From an uncultured Clostridium sp. (GTDB lineage Bacteria; Bacillota; Clostridia; TANB77; CAG-508), in NCBI GenBank assembly GCA_947363765.1, contig CANAQC010000015.1:1-34146 (forward strand): a DNA stretch of 34,146 nucleotides, written 5' to 3'. Below are positions 1 through 7,758 of the stretch, piece after piece. Made by a program: the position numbers and the translations under genes. Each line of letters starts with the position of its first letter. Positions within the stretch are counted from its first letter, which is position 1. The notes beneath the pieces were generated by a model. The model had not been told where the DNA came from, did not search any database, and was given only the letters and a program-made list of their open reading frames with translations.

Positions 1-83
1 TACTCAAAGTATATATTTTTCAAAAAAGTGTGACATATGATTGACTAACCTTCAATTGGTAATACATAAAAATAAATCATCAC

Positions 84-112
84 TTGATTTTATGTAAAAT
101 TTATGTTATAAT
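84..112 (+). promoter_or_regulatory. Sigma-A-type promoter
   Basis: TTGATT at 84-89 and a perfect TATAAT at 107-112 are separated by 17 bp. They lie about 30 bp upstream of the ORF that begins at 145. Confidence 0.75.
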
Positions 113-144
113 GAAATTATCTTAAGGTAAAGGAGATTTAGTAT

Positions 145-393
145 ATGGAAAAAAATTATTATTTACGGTTCGACCATTTAACACAGAAGGTAAAGGTTTT
201 CAGGAGAACTGACGATTCTTTGATTCAATCCGTAGAAGTTATTAACGGAATAGTTTCTTCTATAGATGTGGAACAAATTGCACTTGCTCTTAATATATCA
301 GGTAAAAATCAAATTACAGAATTAGAATATGATATCTTTTATGAAGACCGATACTGGCGTGAATTGGAAGAAGAATCTCTGCAGGAAGTGTAA
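145..393 (+). CDS. Small hypothetical protein (82 aa)
   Basis: I do not recognise this protein. It is an acidic, soluble-looking 82-residue protein with no signal peptide or membrane segment, ending in a Glu-rich tail. The start is supported by an AAAGGAG ribosome binding site and a strong promoter at 84-112. Codon 8 is an in-frame CGG (166-168) that must be read as a normal codon: skipping its C would end the protein after about ten residues. This contrasts with the genes further right, where in-frame CGG marks a frame change. Together with the gene debris around it, this suggests a recently imported gene. Confidence 0.6.
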   Translation: MEKNYYLRFDHLTQKVKVFRRTDDSLIQSVEVINGIVSSIDVEQIALALNISGKNQITELEYDIFYEDRYWRELEEESLQEV

Positions 394-402
394 TTCACTT
401 CA

Positions 403-452
403 AAAAGAATCTTAGGTTTGGGGAATACATATGCCCATGCCTAAGGTTTCTT
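403..452 (+). terminator. Possible terminator after the first ORF
   Basis: CTTAGG (411-416) can pair with CCTAAG (440-445), with an inner GGG/CCC pairing. The T-run after it is interrupted, so this is a weak call. The rest of 394-591 holds nothing I recognise. Confidence 0.4.
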
Positions 453-591
453 GCATATTTATACTTTACTCTGCTTTTTCTTTAATATTCCTTGTAATGT
501 CATTAAAAACTACTAAACGTTGATTATTAAAATACATACAATATACAAAAACTGCTCAAAACCTTAAAAAATAAACCTTTGTAATTAACTA

Positions 592-956
592 TTAGTTAGT
601 GTTAGTATTTACTATCTAGATAATAATAATGGCGATATATTAAATCAAAAGGCTATTAATTGTGATATTTTTAATATAGATGAAGCAGTAAATTTGTTTG
701 AAGCAATTGAATATTACAAAATAATAAATATTGTAGAAAATGATATTGTATATGGTAAGGATGATTTTGAAATTGTATAAAAGATATAAAGAATGGCGAT
801 AAATTAATAGAAGTAGAAACAGTAGCAAATAATAACAAAATTAATACAATAGAAAAAATCAAAAAACAAATTATTGATTTAGAGATTCCTATTGATGCTA
901 CAAATTTTTTCGTAAAAAAAGCTGAAATAGAATTAGATAAGCTAATGAATAGATAA
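592..956 (+). pseudogene. Remnant of an unknown protein gene, frameshifted and lacking a start
   Basis: An open frame from 592 to the stop near 779 encodes an acidic Ile/Asn-rich segment (contains NIDEAVNLFEAIEYYKI). A second frame then continues with DIKNGDKLIEVETVANN and ends at 956. No ATG with a ribosome binding site precedes the first part. The change of frame at about 779 is not at a CGG, so it differs from the recurrent CGG breaks elsewhere. The most likely reading is a decayed 3' part of an unknown mobile-element gene. Confidence 0.45.
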
Positions 957-1069
957 CTTTAAAAGTTTGTGATGTTCGCTTGAATAATGTAGAAAATTAT
1001 TGTAATATAATAGCAACCTTTCGCTGTCAAAGGTAGTTCTTACATAAGGACGGAAAGGGGGCAATTACA

Positions 1070-1180
1070 ATGATACAACCTGACCTTATTCTAAAACTGA
1101 TTGAACAGTTAATAGCTGAAAAAGAAAAGAACATCAAACTTCAATCACAATTAGAAGAATACAAAAAAGGTAAAGACTAA
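1070..1180 (+). CDS. Very small charged protein (36 aa)
   Basis: The ATG at 1070 follows a GGAAAGGGGG purine-rich ribosome binding site with good spacing. The product is 36 residues, highly charged, and looks like a single amphipathic helix or coiled coil (LIEQLIAEKEKNIKLQSQL). The upstream leader holds a TATAAT-like box near 1008-1013 and a small CCTTT/AAAGG hairpin. I cannot name the family. Short helical proteins of this kind are common in mobile elements. Confidence 0.45.
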   Translation: MIQPDLILKLIEQLIAEKEKNIKLQSQLEEYKKGKD

Positions 1181-1198
1181 TTGTGTCATACATAGTCT

Positions 1199-1232
1199 AA
1201 TGGGGAAATTTGTTACAGGATTTCCTCATTTT
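1199..1232 (+). terminator. Intrinsic terminator after the 36-aa ORF
   Basis: AATGGGGAAAT (1199-1209) pairs with ATTTCCTCATT (1220-1230), with one G-T pair, just downstream of the stop at 1180. Confidence 0.5.
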
Positions 1233-1246
1233 ATGAGCATAAAAAA

Positions 1247-1272
1247 GTAGATGTAGTTACAGATACATCTAC
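1247..1272. repeat. Perfect 9-bp inverted repeat
   Basis: GTAGATGTA (1247-1255) pairs exactly with TACATCTAC (1264-1272) around an 8-nt loop, and is preceded by six A's. It could end minus-strand transcription. A looser AACAAT/ATTGTT pairing follows at about 1278-1312. I see no gene in 1181-1420. Confidence 0.5.
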
Positions 1273-1420
1273 AGCAAACAATATACATAACCTGACCTAA
1301 GGTACATTGTTTAATGTAAATATATGATAACATCTTTTTATGGATTTGTCAAATATAATTTAAAATCTCTATCTGATACTATCTGTGTATATCTCTCACT
1401 TGCATTAAAATTGCATTATA

Positions 1421-1466
1421 ATTTATCTATACCTCTTAAAAGTATAGATAAATCAATACTTTTAAG
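1421..1466. promoter_or_regulatory. Two overlapping, mutually exclusive hairpins
   Basis: Hairpin A pairs ATTTATCTATAC (1421-1432) with GTATAGATAAAT (1442-1453), a perfect 12-bp stem. Hairpin B pairs CTTAAAAGTAT (1435-1445) with ATACTTTTAAG (1456-1466), a perfect 11-bp stem. They share bases, so only one can form in an RNA molecule. This is the geometry of an attenuator or switch, but no intact gene follows and it may be a relic. Further short stems follow to about 1540. Confidence 0.5.
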
Positions 1467-1530
1467 ATTAGTGAGTCCGTGCACCTCGACCATACAATAG
1501 CAATTTTTCAGGAATTGCAGAAAACTTTAA

Positions 1531-1689
1531 AAGTTTGATACTCTTTTTCTATGCAGTTCTCACAAATTCTCATATTCTTCTGATGATAACCTTATTAGAA
1601 ATTTTGAGAAAGAAATATATACTAACTTCAATATTAAAAAGCAACTTGATATGGAAAATTTCGAAAAGAAAGAAAAAAAGAGTTCATAA
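1531..1689 (+). pseudogene. Gene tail remnant (open frame without start)
   Basis: A 52-codon open frame ends at 1689 with a lysine- and glutamate-rich tail (contains NFEKEIYTNFNIKKQLD and a KKEKKSS end). It has no start codon with a ribosome binding site. It runs straight into a strong terminator, as the 3' end of a real gene would. Possibly the tail of a lost mobile-element gene; identity unknown. Confidence 0.3.
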
Positions 1690-1703
1690 AACGAACTCTT
1701 TTT
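1675..1703. terminator. Bidirectional intrinsic terminator
   Basis: GAGTTC (1680-1685) and GAACTC (1693-1698) form a stem with a 7-nt loop, flanked by an A-run on the left and a T-run on the right. It sits between the plus-strand remnant ending at 1689 and the minus-strand gene ending at 1708. Confidence 0.8.
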
Positions 1704-1707
1704 CTTT

Positions 1708-1992
1708 TTAGATATGTTCAATCTTTAATTTGCCTGAATAAACATAGATGTTATTCTCTCCACTATGGAGTTCTACGCAATACTTATTCTTACTTTTAAC
1801 CAGTTTAAATACAACTTTATCATGTGATGTAAGTTTGATATATTCTCCCCGTCCAATTTGAATTGCATCTTTAATAACATCAGATGGTACAAGGTTTTCT
1901 CGTTCTAACTTGCTCTTAGATTTTTTCCCATTAATAAAGTTATACTTTTTACCATCTACGATTAACATAACTACTACATATCCTTTTTTCAT
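1708..1992 (-). CDS. Small hypothetical protein (94 aa)
   Basis: The start at 1992 (MKKGYVVVML) is chosen because AGGAGG lies 7 nt upstream and a full promoter lies at 2051-2079; a longer frame to 2079 would overlap that promoter. The protein is small, Lys-rich and probably all-beta, with no signal peptide or membrane helix. I do not recognise the family. It contains an in-frame CGG (1849-1851) in the context IGRGEYIKL that must be read as arginine, because skipping the C destroys the rest of the protein. Like the ORF at 145, it is an exception to the CGG pattern seen from 3 kb onward. Confidence 0.65.
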   Translation of the reverse strand: MKKGYVVVMLIVDGKKYNFINGKKSKSKLERENLVPSDVIKDAIQIGRGEYIKLTSHDKVVFKLVKSKNKYCVELHSGENNIYVYSGKLKIEHI

Positions 1993-2050
1993 ATCTTGTC
2001 CTCCTGTTTTTATTATATTGCCGATATGTAAATACTTTTTTATAATATTT

Positions 2051-2079
2051 ATTATACCATATTTATGTGATTTTGACAA
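2051..2079 (-). promoter_or_regulatory. Sigma-A-type promoter for the 94-aa gene
   Basis: On the minus strand TTGTCA (2079-2074) and TATAAT (2056-2051) are 17 bp apart, about 60 bp upstream of the start at 1992. Confidence 0.75.
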
Positions 2080-2130
2080 CCTAACTAGAATATCATTTTT
2101 TATATAAGATTAAATAAATAATTTTTGTAA

Positions 2131-2466
2131 TTATTTTATAATTTCTTTTAACTCAAACATCAAATTCTTTTTTAATTTCTTCCAATTACATCCTGCTATA
2201 TATTCTATTGAAATATGTGATAGATATCCTTCTTCTTTTGCAATTTTATCCCATCTATCTACTGTTGGAAATTTTCCTTCTATCATCATAGATACTAAAT
2301 GATTTTTTGAGTTTATATATGGATTAAGTGAATCTGTTTCTTCATAATATTTTTTAATTATATTTTCTAGTTTTTCTTCTATATTGCTTGACTTTTTTAT
2401 TTTTATTCCTAAATTCAATATTTGATAATATAATAGTTCTTTATTCATTTGTATATTATATCTCAC
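2131..2466 (-). CDS. Hypothetical protein, second gene of a two-gene unit (about 111 aa)
   Basis: This charged, helical protein lies 22 bp downstream of the gene at 2489-2821 and is probably co-transcribed with it. The first candidate start is GTG at 2466; an ATG six codons later (MNKELLYYQ) is equally possible. It has no signal peptide or membrane segment. I do not recognise a family. Its pairing with a small putative DNA-binding protein resembles regulator-partner or antitoxin-toxin modules, but nothing in the residues identifies a toxin. Confidence 0.55.
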   Translation of the reverse strand: MRYNIQMNKELLYYQILNLGIKIKKSSNIEEKLENIIKKYYEETDSLNPYINSKNHLVSMMIEGKFPTVDRWDKIAKEEGYLSHISIEYIAGCNWKKLKKNLMFELKEIIK

Positions 2467-2488
2467 TTTTCTATAAAATTTGCTTCTA

Positions 2489-2821
2489 TTATTCTATTTG
2501 TTCTATTGCATTTTTAATTGCTATATTTACTAGTTTATAAATAGATAAATTGTATTCATCTCTCATTTTTTCTAATTCATTAAAAAATGTCTCTCTTATT
2601 AGTAAAGAATGTTGAATTGTTAACTCATTTATATCTTTTGCATAAATTTTAATATTTTTTGTTTTTATAAGTTCTTCTATACATGCATTAATTAGCTGGT
2701 TTGTAGATGCTTGATATATATTTTTTGAAATTTCATTTAATTTTTCGTATAATGAATTGTCAATTACAATCGTCTTTTTTAATAAATTATCTCTTTTCCA
2801 AAATCTGTCAAATGCTCCCAT
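2489..2821 (-). CDS. Small putative DNA-binding protein (110 aa)
   Basis: The ATG at 2821 is preceded by TAAGGAG with good spacing. The pattern KKTIVIDNSLYEKLNEIS (a basic strand followed by helices) resembles a ribbon-helix-helix protein, and the segment TNQLINACIEELI fits its second helix. A palindrome overlapping the presumed -10 box upstream (2840-2859) would suit autoregulation. The DNA-binding assignment is inference from this pattern and the palindrome. Its partner gene follows at 2466-2131. Confidence 0.55.
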   Translation of the reverse strand: MGAFDRFWKRDNLLKKTIVIDNSLYEKLNEISKNIYQASTNQLINACIEELIKTKNIKIYAKDINELTIQHSLLIRETFFNELEKMRDEYNLSIYKLVNIAIKNAIEQIE

Positions 2822-2839
2822 AATTTCTCCTTATTTTCT

Positions 2840-2859
2840 ATTAGTAAAATTATACTAAT
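2840..2859. promoter_or_regulatory. Operator-like palindrome upstream of the putative regulator
   Basis: ATTAGTA (2840-2846) and TACTAAT (2853-2859) form a perfect 7-bp inverted repeat, and on the minus strand the region contains TATAAT. The same half-sites recur at 2952-2959 (TACTAATA) and 2973-2979 (TATTAGT), between this gene and the peptidase start at 3033. The putative regulator could therefore control both directions. Nothing else is recognised in 2822-3032. Confidence 0.45.
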
Positions 2860-3032
2860 TATGGTATGCATTTTTTAACTATATATACATGCAGTTTTTA
2901 TATTATACTTTTTATCTTAATTGTTTTAAACTAAGTTATGAAACTTTATAGTACTAATATCTTAGTTTATAGTATTAGTTTAATAAATCACACATTTACT
3001 AATTTCTCATAAAATATGTTAGGTGATATTAT

Positions 3033-3499
3033 ATGAGTATTATTTCTACAAACGTTCCTTACAATTCCTCTGTTTTAGAACGTAATTTAAAAAATTTATT
3101 ACAAGTATATCCTTTTTTAAAATCTAGTATTATTGGTTATAGTGTACTTGGAAAACCTTTATATGTAATTACAATTGGAAATGGTTTAAAAGAAGTTTTT
3201 TATTCAGGAAGCTTTCATGCAAATGAATGGATAACTTCTCCTGTATTAATGAAATTTATTGATGAAGCTAGTAGCGCTTATGTTTATGATTCTAATTTAT
3301 TGGGATTTTCAGCCAGAGAATTATTAAATAATGTTACAATTCATTTATGTCCTATGGTAAATCCCGATGGCGTAGATTTAGTAACTGGTTTTTTATCGAA
3401 TAATTCCTCTGGTTATCGTATTGCTGAAAAAATTGCTTCTTCTTATGCGACTATTCCATTTCCAGATGGATGGAAAGCAAATATTAATGGTGTGGATTT
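3033..3499 (+). CDS. M14 family zinc carboxypeptidase, N-terminal half (gene split by the mobile element)
   Basis: This half encodes about 155 residues of an M14 peptidase of the type that cuts gamma-D-glutamyl-diamino acid bonds in peptidoglycan peptides. The zinc-binding H..E motif is seen in SFHANEW, and the family pattern continues with CPMVNPDGVDL and WKANINGVD. The frame then leaves the gene at the element's left end: foreign codons run to a stop at 3533. The remaining half, with the third zinc ligand and the catalytic glutamate, lies at 16453-16918. Joining the halves at the 11-bp repeat gives about 306 residues, a reasonable length for an M14 enzyme without added cell-wall repeats. 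While the element is inserted no intact peptidase can be made. Confidence 0.85.
3489..3499 (+). repeat. attL core (11-bp direct repeat)
   Basis: GGTGTGGATTT at 3489-3499 is repeated exactly at 16453-16463, and both copies encode the G-V-D of the split peptidase. The left copy sits in a longer imperfect palindrome centred on GATTTTAAAATC, as expected for serine-integrase half-sites. Confidence 0.8.
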
Positions 3500-3519
3500 T
3501 AAAATCTACCAACCAGTTT

Positions 3520-3555
3520 GCAAAGTCTTGTAGGTGTTGATTTGCAAGACTTTGC
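3520..3555 (+). terminator. Strong hairpin at the left end of the element
   Basis: GCAAAGTCTTG (3520-3530) pairs perfectly with CAAGACTTTGC (3545-3555) and is followed by TTGTTTT. In the plus direction it would stop transcription coming from the truncated peptidase before it runs antisense into the recombinase. Confidence 0.7.
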
Positions 3556-3588
3556 TTGTTTTACAATTTTAGTGATTTTTTATCATTT

Positions 3589-5252
3589 TTAGCCTGTTTT
3601 TTGTATATTTTCGTTAAGCAATTCTTCAATTTTGATAAATTCATCTAAGTTCTCATTAATAGAATCTAGTTTTGAAAAATTAAAATATATATACACATTT
3701 TTGTCTTTATCAATCTCAATTTTATTGATTAACCTGTATAAATATATTTTATCTATTTGCTCTAATTTCAAAAAGTTTTCTATTAATTCATCTAATTCTT
3801 TTTCTTCTTTCGTTTTGTTTTTGGAACTTATTTTGTCTTCTGTTCCAATTAATTTTCCATCTAATTCTTCTTTTTGTTTTATTAAATTTGTTCTGTCAAA
3901 TATAAATTTTTGTGATACTCTAATGTAATCTTCTTCAAGAATTATGTCTTGTAATTTATCCATATACATTTTGTCTAGGTTGTTATTTATATCCAATATA
4001 GCCTTATCAATTTGTTCTAATTTCTTCTTATATCCATCTCGAATATCAAGTGTTTTGTTTTGATATTTTTCATAAATAGAATAAAAAACTTCTTTGTCTG
4101 CATATATTTGACATATCTTTTTCACAACATAAATTATATGTTTTTCAAACTTTTTATAATTAATACTTAATGGAAAACAACCTCTTTTTTTATAGTCTGC
4201 ACATATTATATATGGATGTGATTGTGTGTTTCTTCTTGAATTTTTCTTAAGCACAATTTGCAGTTTTCTTTTGCAATGATAACAGTAAAGTAATCCCCTT
4301 AATAAGTAATCATATTTGAGTTTTGTATTTGTTCCTCTTTTTTCAAGAATACATTGTACTTTTTCAAAGGTGTCTTTGTCGATAATAGATTCATGTGTAT
4401 TGTCAACTCTTATTTGATTTTCCTTTTCAACAGTTCTTATTTTATGTACTTTGTATGAAACAACGGATTTCTTATTTTGGACTGTATTTCCAATATACAC
4501 TTCGTTTTTTAACATATTGCATAAGGTAACCTCATTCCAGTCATAGTTTGTTTTATTCTCATCTTGTATAATATCAGTTTTTCTATAACCAGTAGGAGAT
4601 AAGTATTTGTTGGAATTTAAGTAATTTACTATTTCTACACTTCCATGTCCATTTGCATACATATCAAATATCTTTTCTACAATGTCTTTAACCTTCTCAT
4701 CTATAACCAACTTATTTTTTATACTAGGATGCCTTTTATATCCGATACGCTGGAGTACTACATAGATACTCTCCATTCTTTTGTTTTTCCTTATAGACAC
4801 TTCTAATTTTCTTTGATATGTCTTTAGCATAGTAGTCATTCATAATTGCTTTAAAAGGTGTTATATCGTTATTTGTGCTATCAATATAGGTATCTATTCC
4901 ATCTGTTATTGCAACATACCTTATGTTGTTTTGTGGAAAGTAGTTTTCTATGTAATGCCCTGTTTTAATATAGTCCCTTCCAAGTCTTGATAAATCTTTT
5001 GTTATTACCATATTAATAGTTCTGTTCTCAATATCTTGTAGCATTTTATTGAATCCAGGTCTATCAAATGTAGTTCCAGAGATACCATCATCAACATATT
5101 CTTTGATAAGCTCTAAATCATTCTCCTTTACATATCTTTGCAAAATATTTCTTTGATTACCGATACTTTCGCTTTCTTGTTTGTCGCCATCTTCCCTTGA
5201 TAGTCTTATATATATTCCGCACTTTGAAGCTTTGGCTATTTAAGTTTAGCAT
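3589..5252 (-). CDS. Large serine recombinase (integrase), frame interrupted twice at CGG
   Basis: This is the probable integrase of the element. The start at 5252 follows AGGAGG. The N-terminal resolvase domain shows GIYIRLSREDGD, with the catalytic serine after IRL, then DGISGTTFDRPGFNKML and ITKDLSRLGRDY. The middle holds the recombinase domain (YKRHPSIKNKLVID) and a zinc-ribbon region (CYHCKRKL), and the end is a long coiled coil. Read literally the gene is in three frames. Skipping one C at each in-frame CGG, 5217-5219 (V-cGGA-I) and 4742-4744 (Y-cGGA-Y), gives one continuous protein of about 553 residues, normal for the family. Both rescued glycines sit in expected positions. Confidence 0.85.
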
Positions 5253-5284
5253 TTAACCTCCTATCCGTAATCATCTACAAGTAT

Positions 5285-5313
5285 ATTGTAACGTGCTCTA
5301 TTTTAATTTGCAA
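5285..5313 (-). promoter_or_regulatory. Recombinase promoter with shared spacer motif
   Basis: On the minus strand TTGCAA (5313-5308) and TACAAT (5290-5285) are 17 bp apart. The spacer ends with GAGCACGT directly before the -10 box, the same 8-mer found in the promoters at 6169-6197 and 16242-16270. Confidence 0.7.
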
Positions 5314-5336
5314 CTATTATTTCATTTTCGTAAAGG

Positions 5337-5483
5337 TTACCTTTTATCCGTTTTTAATTTTTCAATATAATCTTTAAAAATTAGCCCTACTGTTTCTTTC
5401 ACATCTTGTCTTTCTTCTGTAAAAATACAATATGTATTAAATTCTAATTTATCTACTTTTATAATTTGTTTATCTTTCTTCAC
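5337..5483 (-). CDS. Small hypothetical protein upstream of the recombinase (48 aa)
   Basis: A GTG at 5483 follows TAGGAG and opens a 48-codon frame ending 85 bp before the recombinase start. The product is charged (contains QDVKETVGLIFKDYIEKLK) with no recognised domain. The non-ATG start and small size make this tentative, but coding-like residue use and position before the integrase support a real gene, perhaps an accessory protein or excision factor. The function is unknown. Confidence 0.45.
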   Translation of the reverse strand: MKKDKQIIKVDKLEFNTYCIFTEERQDVKETVGLIFKDYIEKLKTDKR

Positions 5484-5817
5484 ATTGGCATCAACTCCTA
5501 TACTTTTATTAAAGTATTCTAATACAGAATATTAGAGAAAATGACTTGGTATGACACTTATAGTAAGTATATTGTTAAATATTTATATCTATAAAAAAGC
5601 ATAAAAAATAACACCCAATAATGTTTTCACACTATTAGATGTTTCTATTTATACAAAATTTATTAATATTTTTATTTCCAGAATGTCTTGTAGCATAAGG
5701 ATTTGCTACATTTTTGGTTTACTTTTTATACAACAACTTTTGAACGTAACAATCTATATGTAATACCAAAGTCATATTACATTTACAGCCATATTTTATA
5801 ATGCTTTATTTTATTTG
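5484..5817. other. Intergenic stretch without recognised gene
   Basis: A very AT-rich spacer between the small protein at 5818-6136 and the 48-aa ORF. I see no ORF, RNA or clear terminator in it. Confidence 0.5.
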
Positions 5818-6136
5818 TCAAGACCCATTTGGAAATTTTTTACATTCTAAAATTAAGTTTATTGCATCTGAAAATCCGTATTTTGTAAAACTTTTCATTT
5901 TCATAAGCTCCTATGATATTAATTTTATCTATGTAACTATCTAGGCTATTCCTAACTTCTTCTAATTTTTCTGAATTATTTGATAAATCCTTTATTATTG
6001 CAAATAACTTATCATAACTATCATTATTTCTTGTTAGTCTTTTTATTTTTTGCCTATCCATTTCTGTTAATGCACATAAATTTTCTTCTCTACTTTCAAA
6101 TAAATTTTCTAATACTCCTTTTTCATTTTCACACAT
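5818..6136 (-). CDS. Small element protein, copy 1 (about 105 aa), one CGG frame break
   Basis: I do not recognise the family by name. The start at 6136 (MCENEKGVLENLF) follows GGAGG, and a longer start at 6151 would include that ribosome binding site. The protein is helical and acidic. Read literally it ends in a shifted tail; skipping the C of the in-frame CGG at 5876-5878 gives FYKIGFSDAINLILECKKF and a stop at 5818. The paralogue at 15879-16209 has the same break at the same codon and also gains GFSDAINLIL, which supports the corrected reading. The two copies share a promoter motif with the recombinase. Confidence 0.7.
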
Positions 6137-6168
6137 ATTTACTACCTCCATATTTATAATTTACTTGT

Positions 6169-6197
6169 AGTATAACGTGCTCAAATTAATTTGTCAG
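6169..6197 (-). promoter_or_regulatory. Promoter of small element protein copy 1
   Basis: CTGACA (6197-6192) and TATACT (6174-6169) are 17 bp apart on the minus strand. GAGCACGT lies directly before the -10 box. Confidence 0.75.
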
Positions 6198-6249
6198 CCC
6201 CTTTTTTAATTTTTTCATCATATAATCAATATTGCTTATATTTTCGTTA

Positions 6250-6290
6250 TCTAAAAAGAAAAATAGAGTTATGCTCGATGAACACAACTC
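6250..6290 (-). terminator. Intrinsic terminator after the Abi_2 gene
   Basis: On the minus strand GAGTTGTG pairs with CATAACTC (6290-6266), followed by a TATTTTTCTTTTT run. It lies downstream of the gene ending at 6326. Confidence 0.7.
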
Positions 6291-6325
6291 CGCAAAAGTT
6301 TTAAACTTTTTCTTTATAATATATA

Positions 6326-7276
6326 TTATATGCTACTATTATACCAATTGTCAATAATTTTATTCAAAAAATTGAAGTTTGCTTGTATTAAATTATTCTT
6401 ACTATAATAGTCAATGTGATGTTCAATTCTACTCTTTAAATCTTGCAACTTTTCTGTTTGATGTTTTAAAACTCCATAACTTGTAGTAATTTTCTTGTTT
6501 AGATATAAAAGAGTAACTATTTGCTGTATTCTAGAATTACTCATTCTTTTGTTTCTAGTTTCTTTCGATATTCCTATATTAGCAATTTCATTTAATATTC
6601 TATAATTTGTTTTATAATCAGACGTTCGTGCTTTTAAATCATTTAAAATGCAATTATTATGAGCACATGCATTTCTCAGTTCTCTAACATTTTTTAATAA
6701 ATATGCTTCATCTATCATTGTTTTGTTTTGTAATTCATTAGCAGCAAACATGTAAAACTTTATAAATCTACCAAATGAAATGATTTCTACAAATACCCAA
6801 ATTGGATATTCTCCTTTATATTTCCCAACTAAGTCTCCACAATAAGTTCCTCTTATATTTTTATTTAATTCGTTTTCTAAAAAATCATATTCATTCTTAG
6901 TTTTTAAGCTTATTATATATTTTTCTACAAGTGAATATCCATCTTTAGTATTCTTCTCTACTTCTGATAATAGTTTTACTTTTGCATAATGTTCTAAATC
7001 AAGCACTATGCTTAACATTATTTTTCTTAATCTCATGTCTATGATTGATAAATCTTCTAACATCTTAAAATCAAGATTTATGTATTTTCCTTTATTATTA
7101 CCTTGTTCATACTTACTAAAATTTTTTCTATATGATACTAATTTAAAGTAATTATTATTTTCTTCTAAATATTTTCTAGCATCTTGTATAGAAGTCAATT
7201 CAAACTTGACTCCCTTTGACTCTAAATGTTTTATTAATTCTTCTGCATTTAGCATTGGCTTTAATTCTTTGTACAT
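6326..7276 (-). CDS. Abi_2 (AbiD/AbiF) family abortive-infection protein
   Basis: The 316-residue protein shows the Abi_2 layout: an N-terminal LNAEELIKHLESKGV segment, then YFKLVSYRKNF, a conserved DMRLRKIMLSIVLDLEH helix, WVFVEIISFGRFIKFY, and the HEPN-type RNase-like motif RELRNACAHN (R, N and H conserved). Members of this family are associated with resistance to phage, and the R-x4-6-H motif suggests RNA cleavage; that activity is inferred here. The ATG follows AGAGG. It may share a transcript with the ATPase and XRE genes upstream. The length is normal and no frame break is seen. Confidence 0.8.
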   Translation of the reverse strand: MYKELKPMLNAEELIKHLESKGVKFELTSIQDARKYLEENNNYFKLVSYRKNFSKYEQGNNKGKYINLDFKMLEDLSIIDMRLRKIMLSIVLDLEHYAKVKLLSEVEKNTKDGYSLVEKYIISLKTKNEYDFLENELNKNIRGTYCGDLVGKYKGEYPIWVFVEIISFGRFIKFYMFAANELQNKTMIDEAYLLKNVRELRNACAHNNCILNDLKARTSDYKTNYRILNEIANIGISKETRNKRMSNSRIQQIVTLLYLNKKITTSYGVLKHQTEKLQDLKSRIEHHIDYYSKNNLIQANFNFLNKIIDNWYNSSI

Positions 7277-7371
7277 TGTCTATTCCTCTTTACATATTTA
7301 ATTTCTATAATTATTATAAATTATTTTTACTAATATTTCTATATAATATATGAAGAAAAAAATATAATATA

Positions 7372-7737
7372 TTAGACTTTTTGAGTCATTTTGTACCGTT
7401 GCAATATCTCATTTGCTTCACTTTCGCTTTTATAATAAATCATTTTTTTCAGAATTTCTTTCTTTTCCTCAAATGGTATTTTATCATTTTCAAAATATCT
7501 TTTAGCTATTTGCATAAATTCTTCTGAATTTAAAGCTTTTTTATTAAATAGATTGTCCATACTAACATTGAAGTAATCACTAATAATTATAGCATCATAT
7601 AAGCTCATTTCTCTTCTACCTGTTTCCCAACTAGATACTTTAGATCTACTTATATTTAAATCTTCTGCCATTTTTTCTTGTGATACATGCTTCAAAATCC
7701 TTTGTACTTTTAAATCAATTCCTAATCTATCATTCAT
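7372..7737 (-). CDS. XRE-family helix-turn-helix regulator (116-121 aa)
   Basis: Residues 8-62 form a Cro/C1-type helix-turn-helix (LKVQRILKHVSQEKMAEDL, then SRSKVSSWETGRREMSL). The rest is a helical tail. AGGAGG precedes the ATG, and the gene follows the ATPase by 21 bp, so it probably regulates its own ATPase-Abi operon. Near the end is an in-frame CGG (7396-7398). Read as arginine, the protein ends QRYKMTQKV with a stop at 7372. If the C is skipped as elsewhere, it ends QGTK with a stop at 7386. The sequence alone does not decide between them. Confidence 0.8.
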   Translation of the reverse strand: MNDRLGIDLKVQRILKHVSQEKMAEDLNISRSKVSSWETGRREMSLYDAIIISDYFNVSMDNLFNKKALNSEEFMQIAKRYFENDKIPFEEKKEILKKMIYYKSESEANEILQRYKMTQKV

Positions 7738-7758
7738 TTAATTCCTCCTATAAATTTA

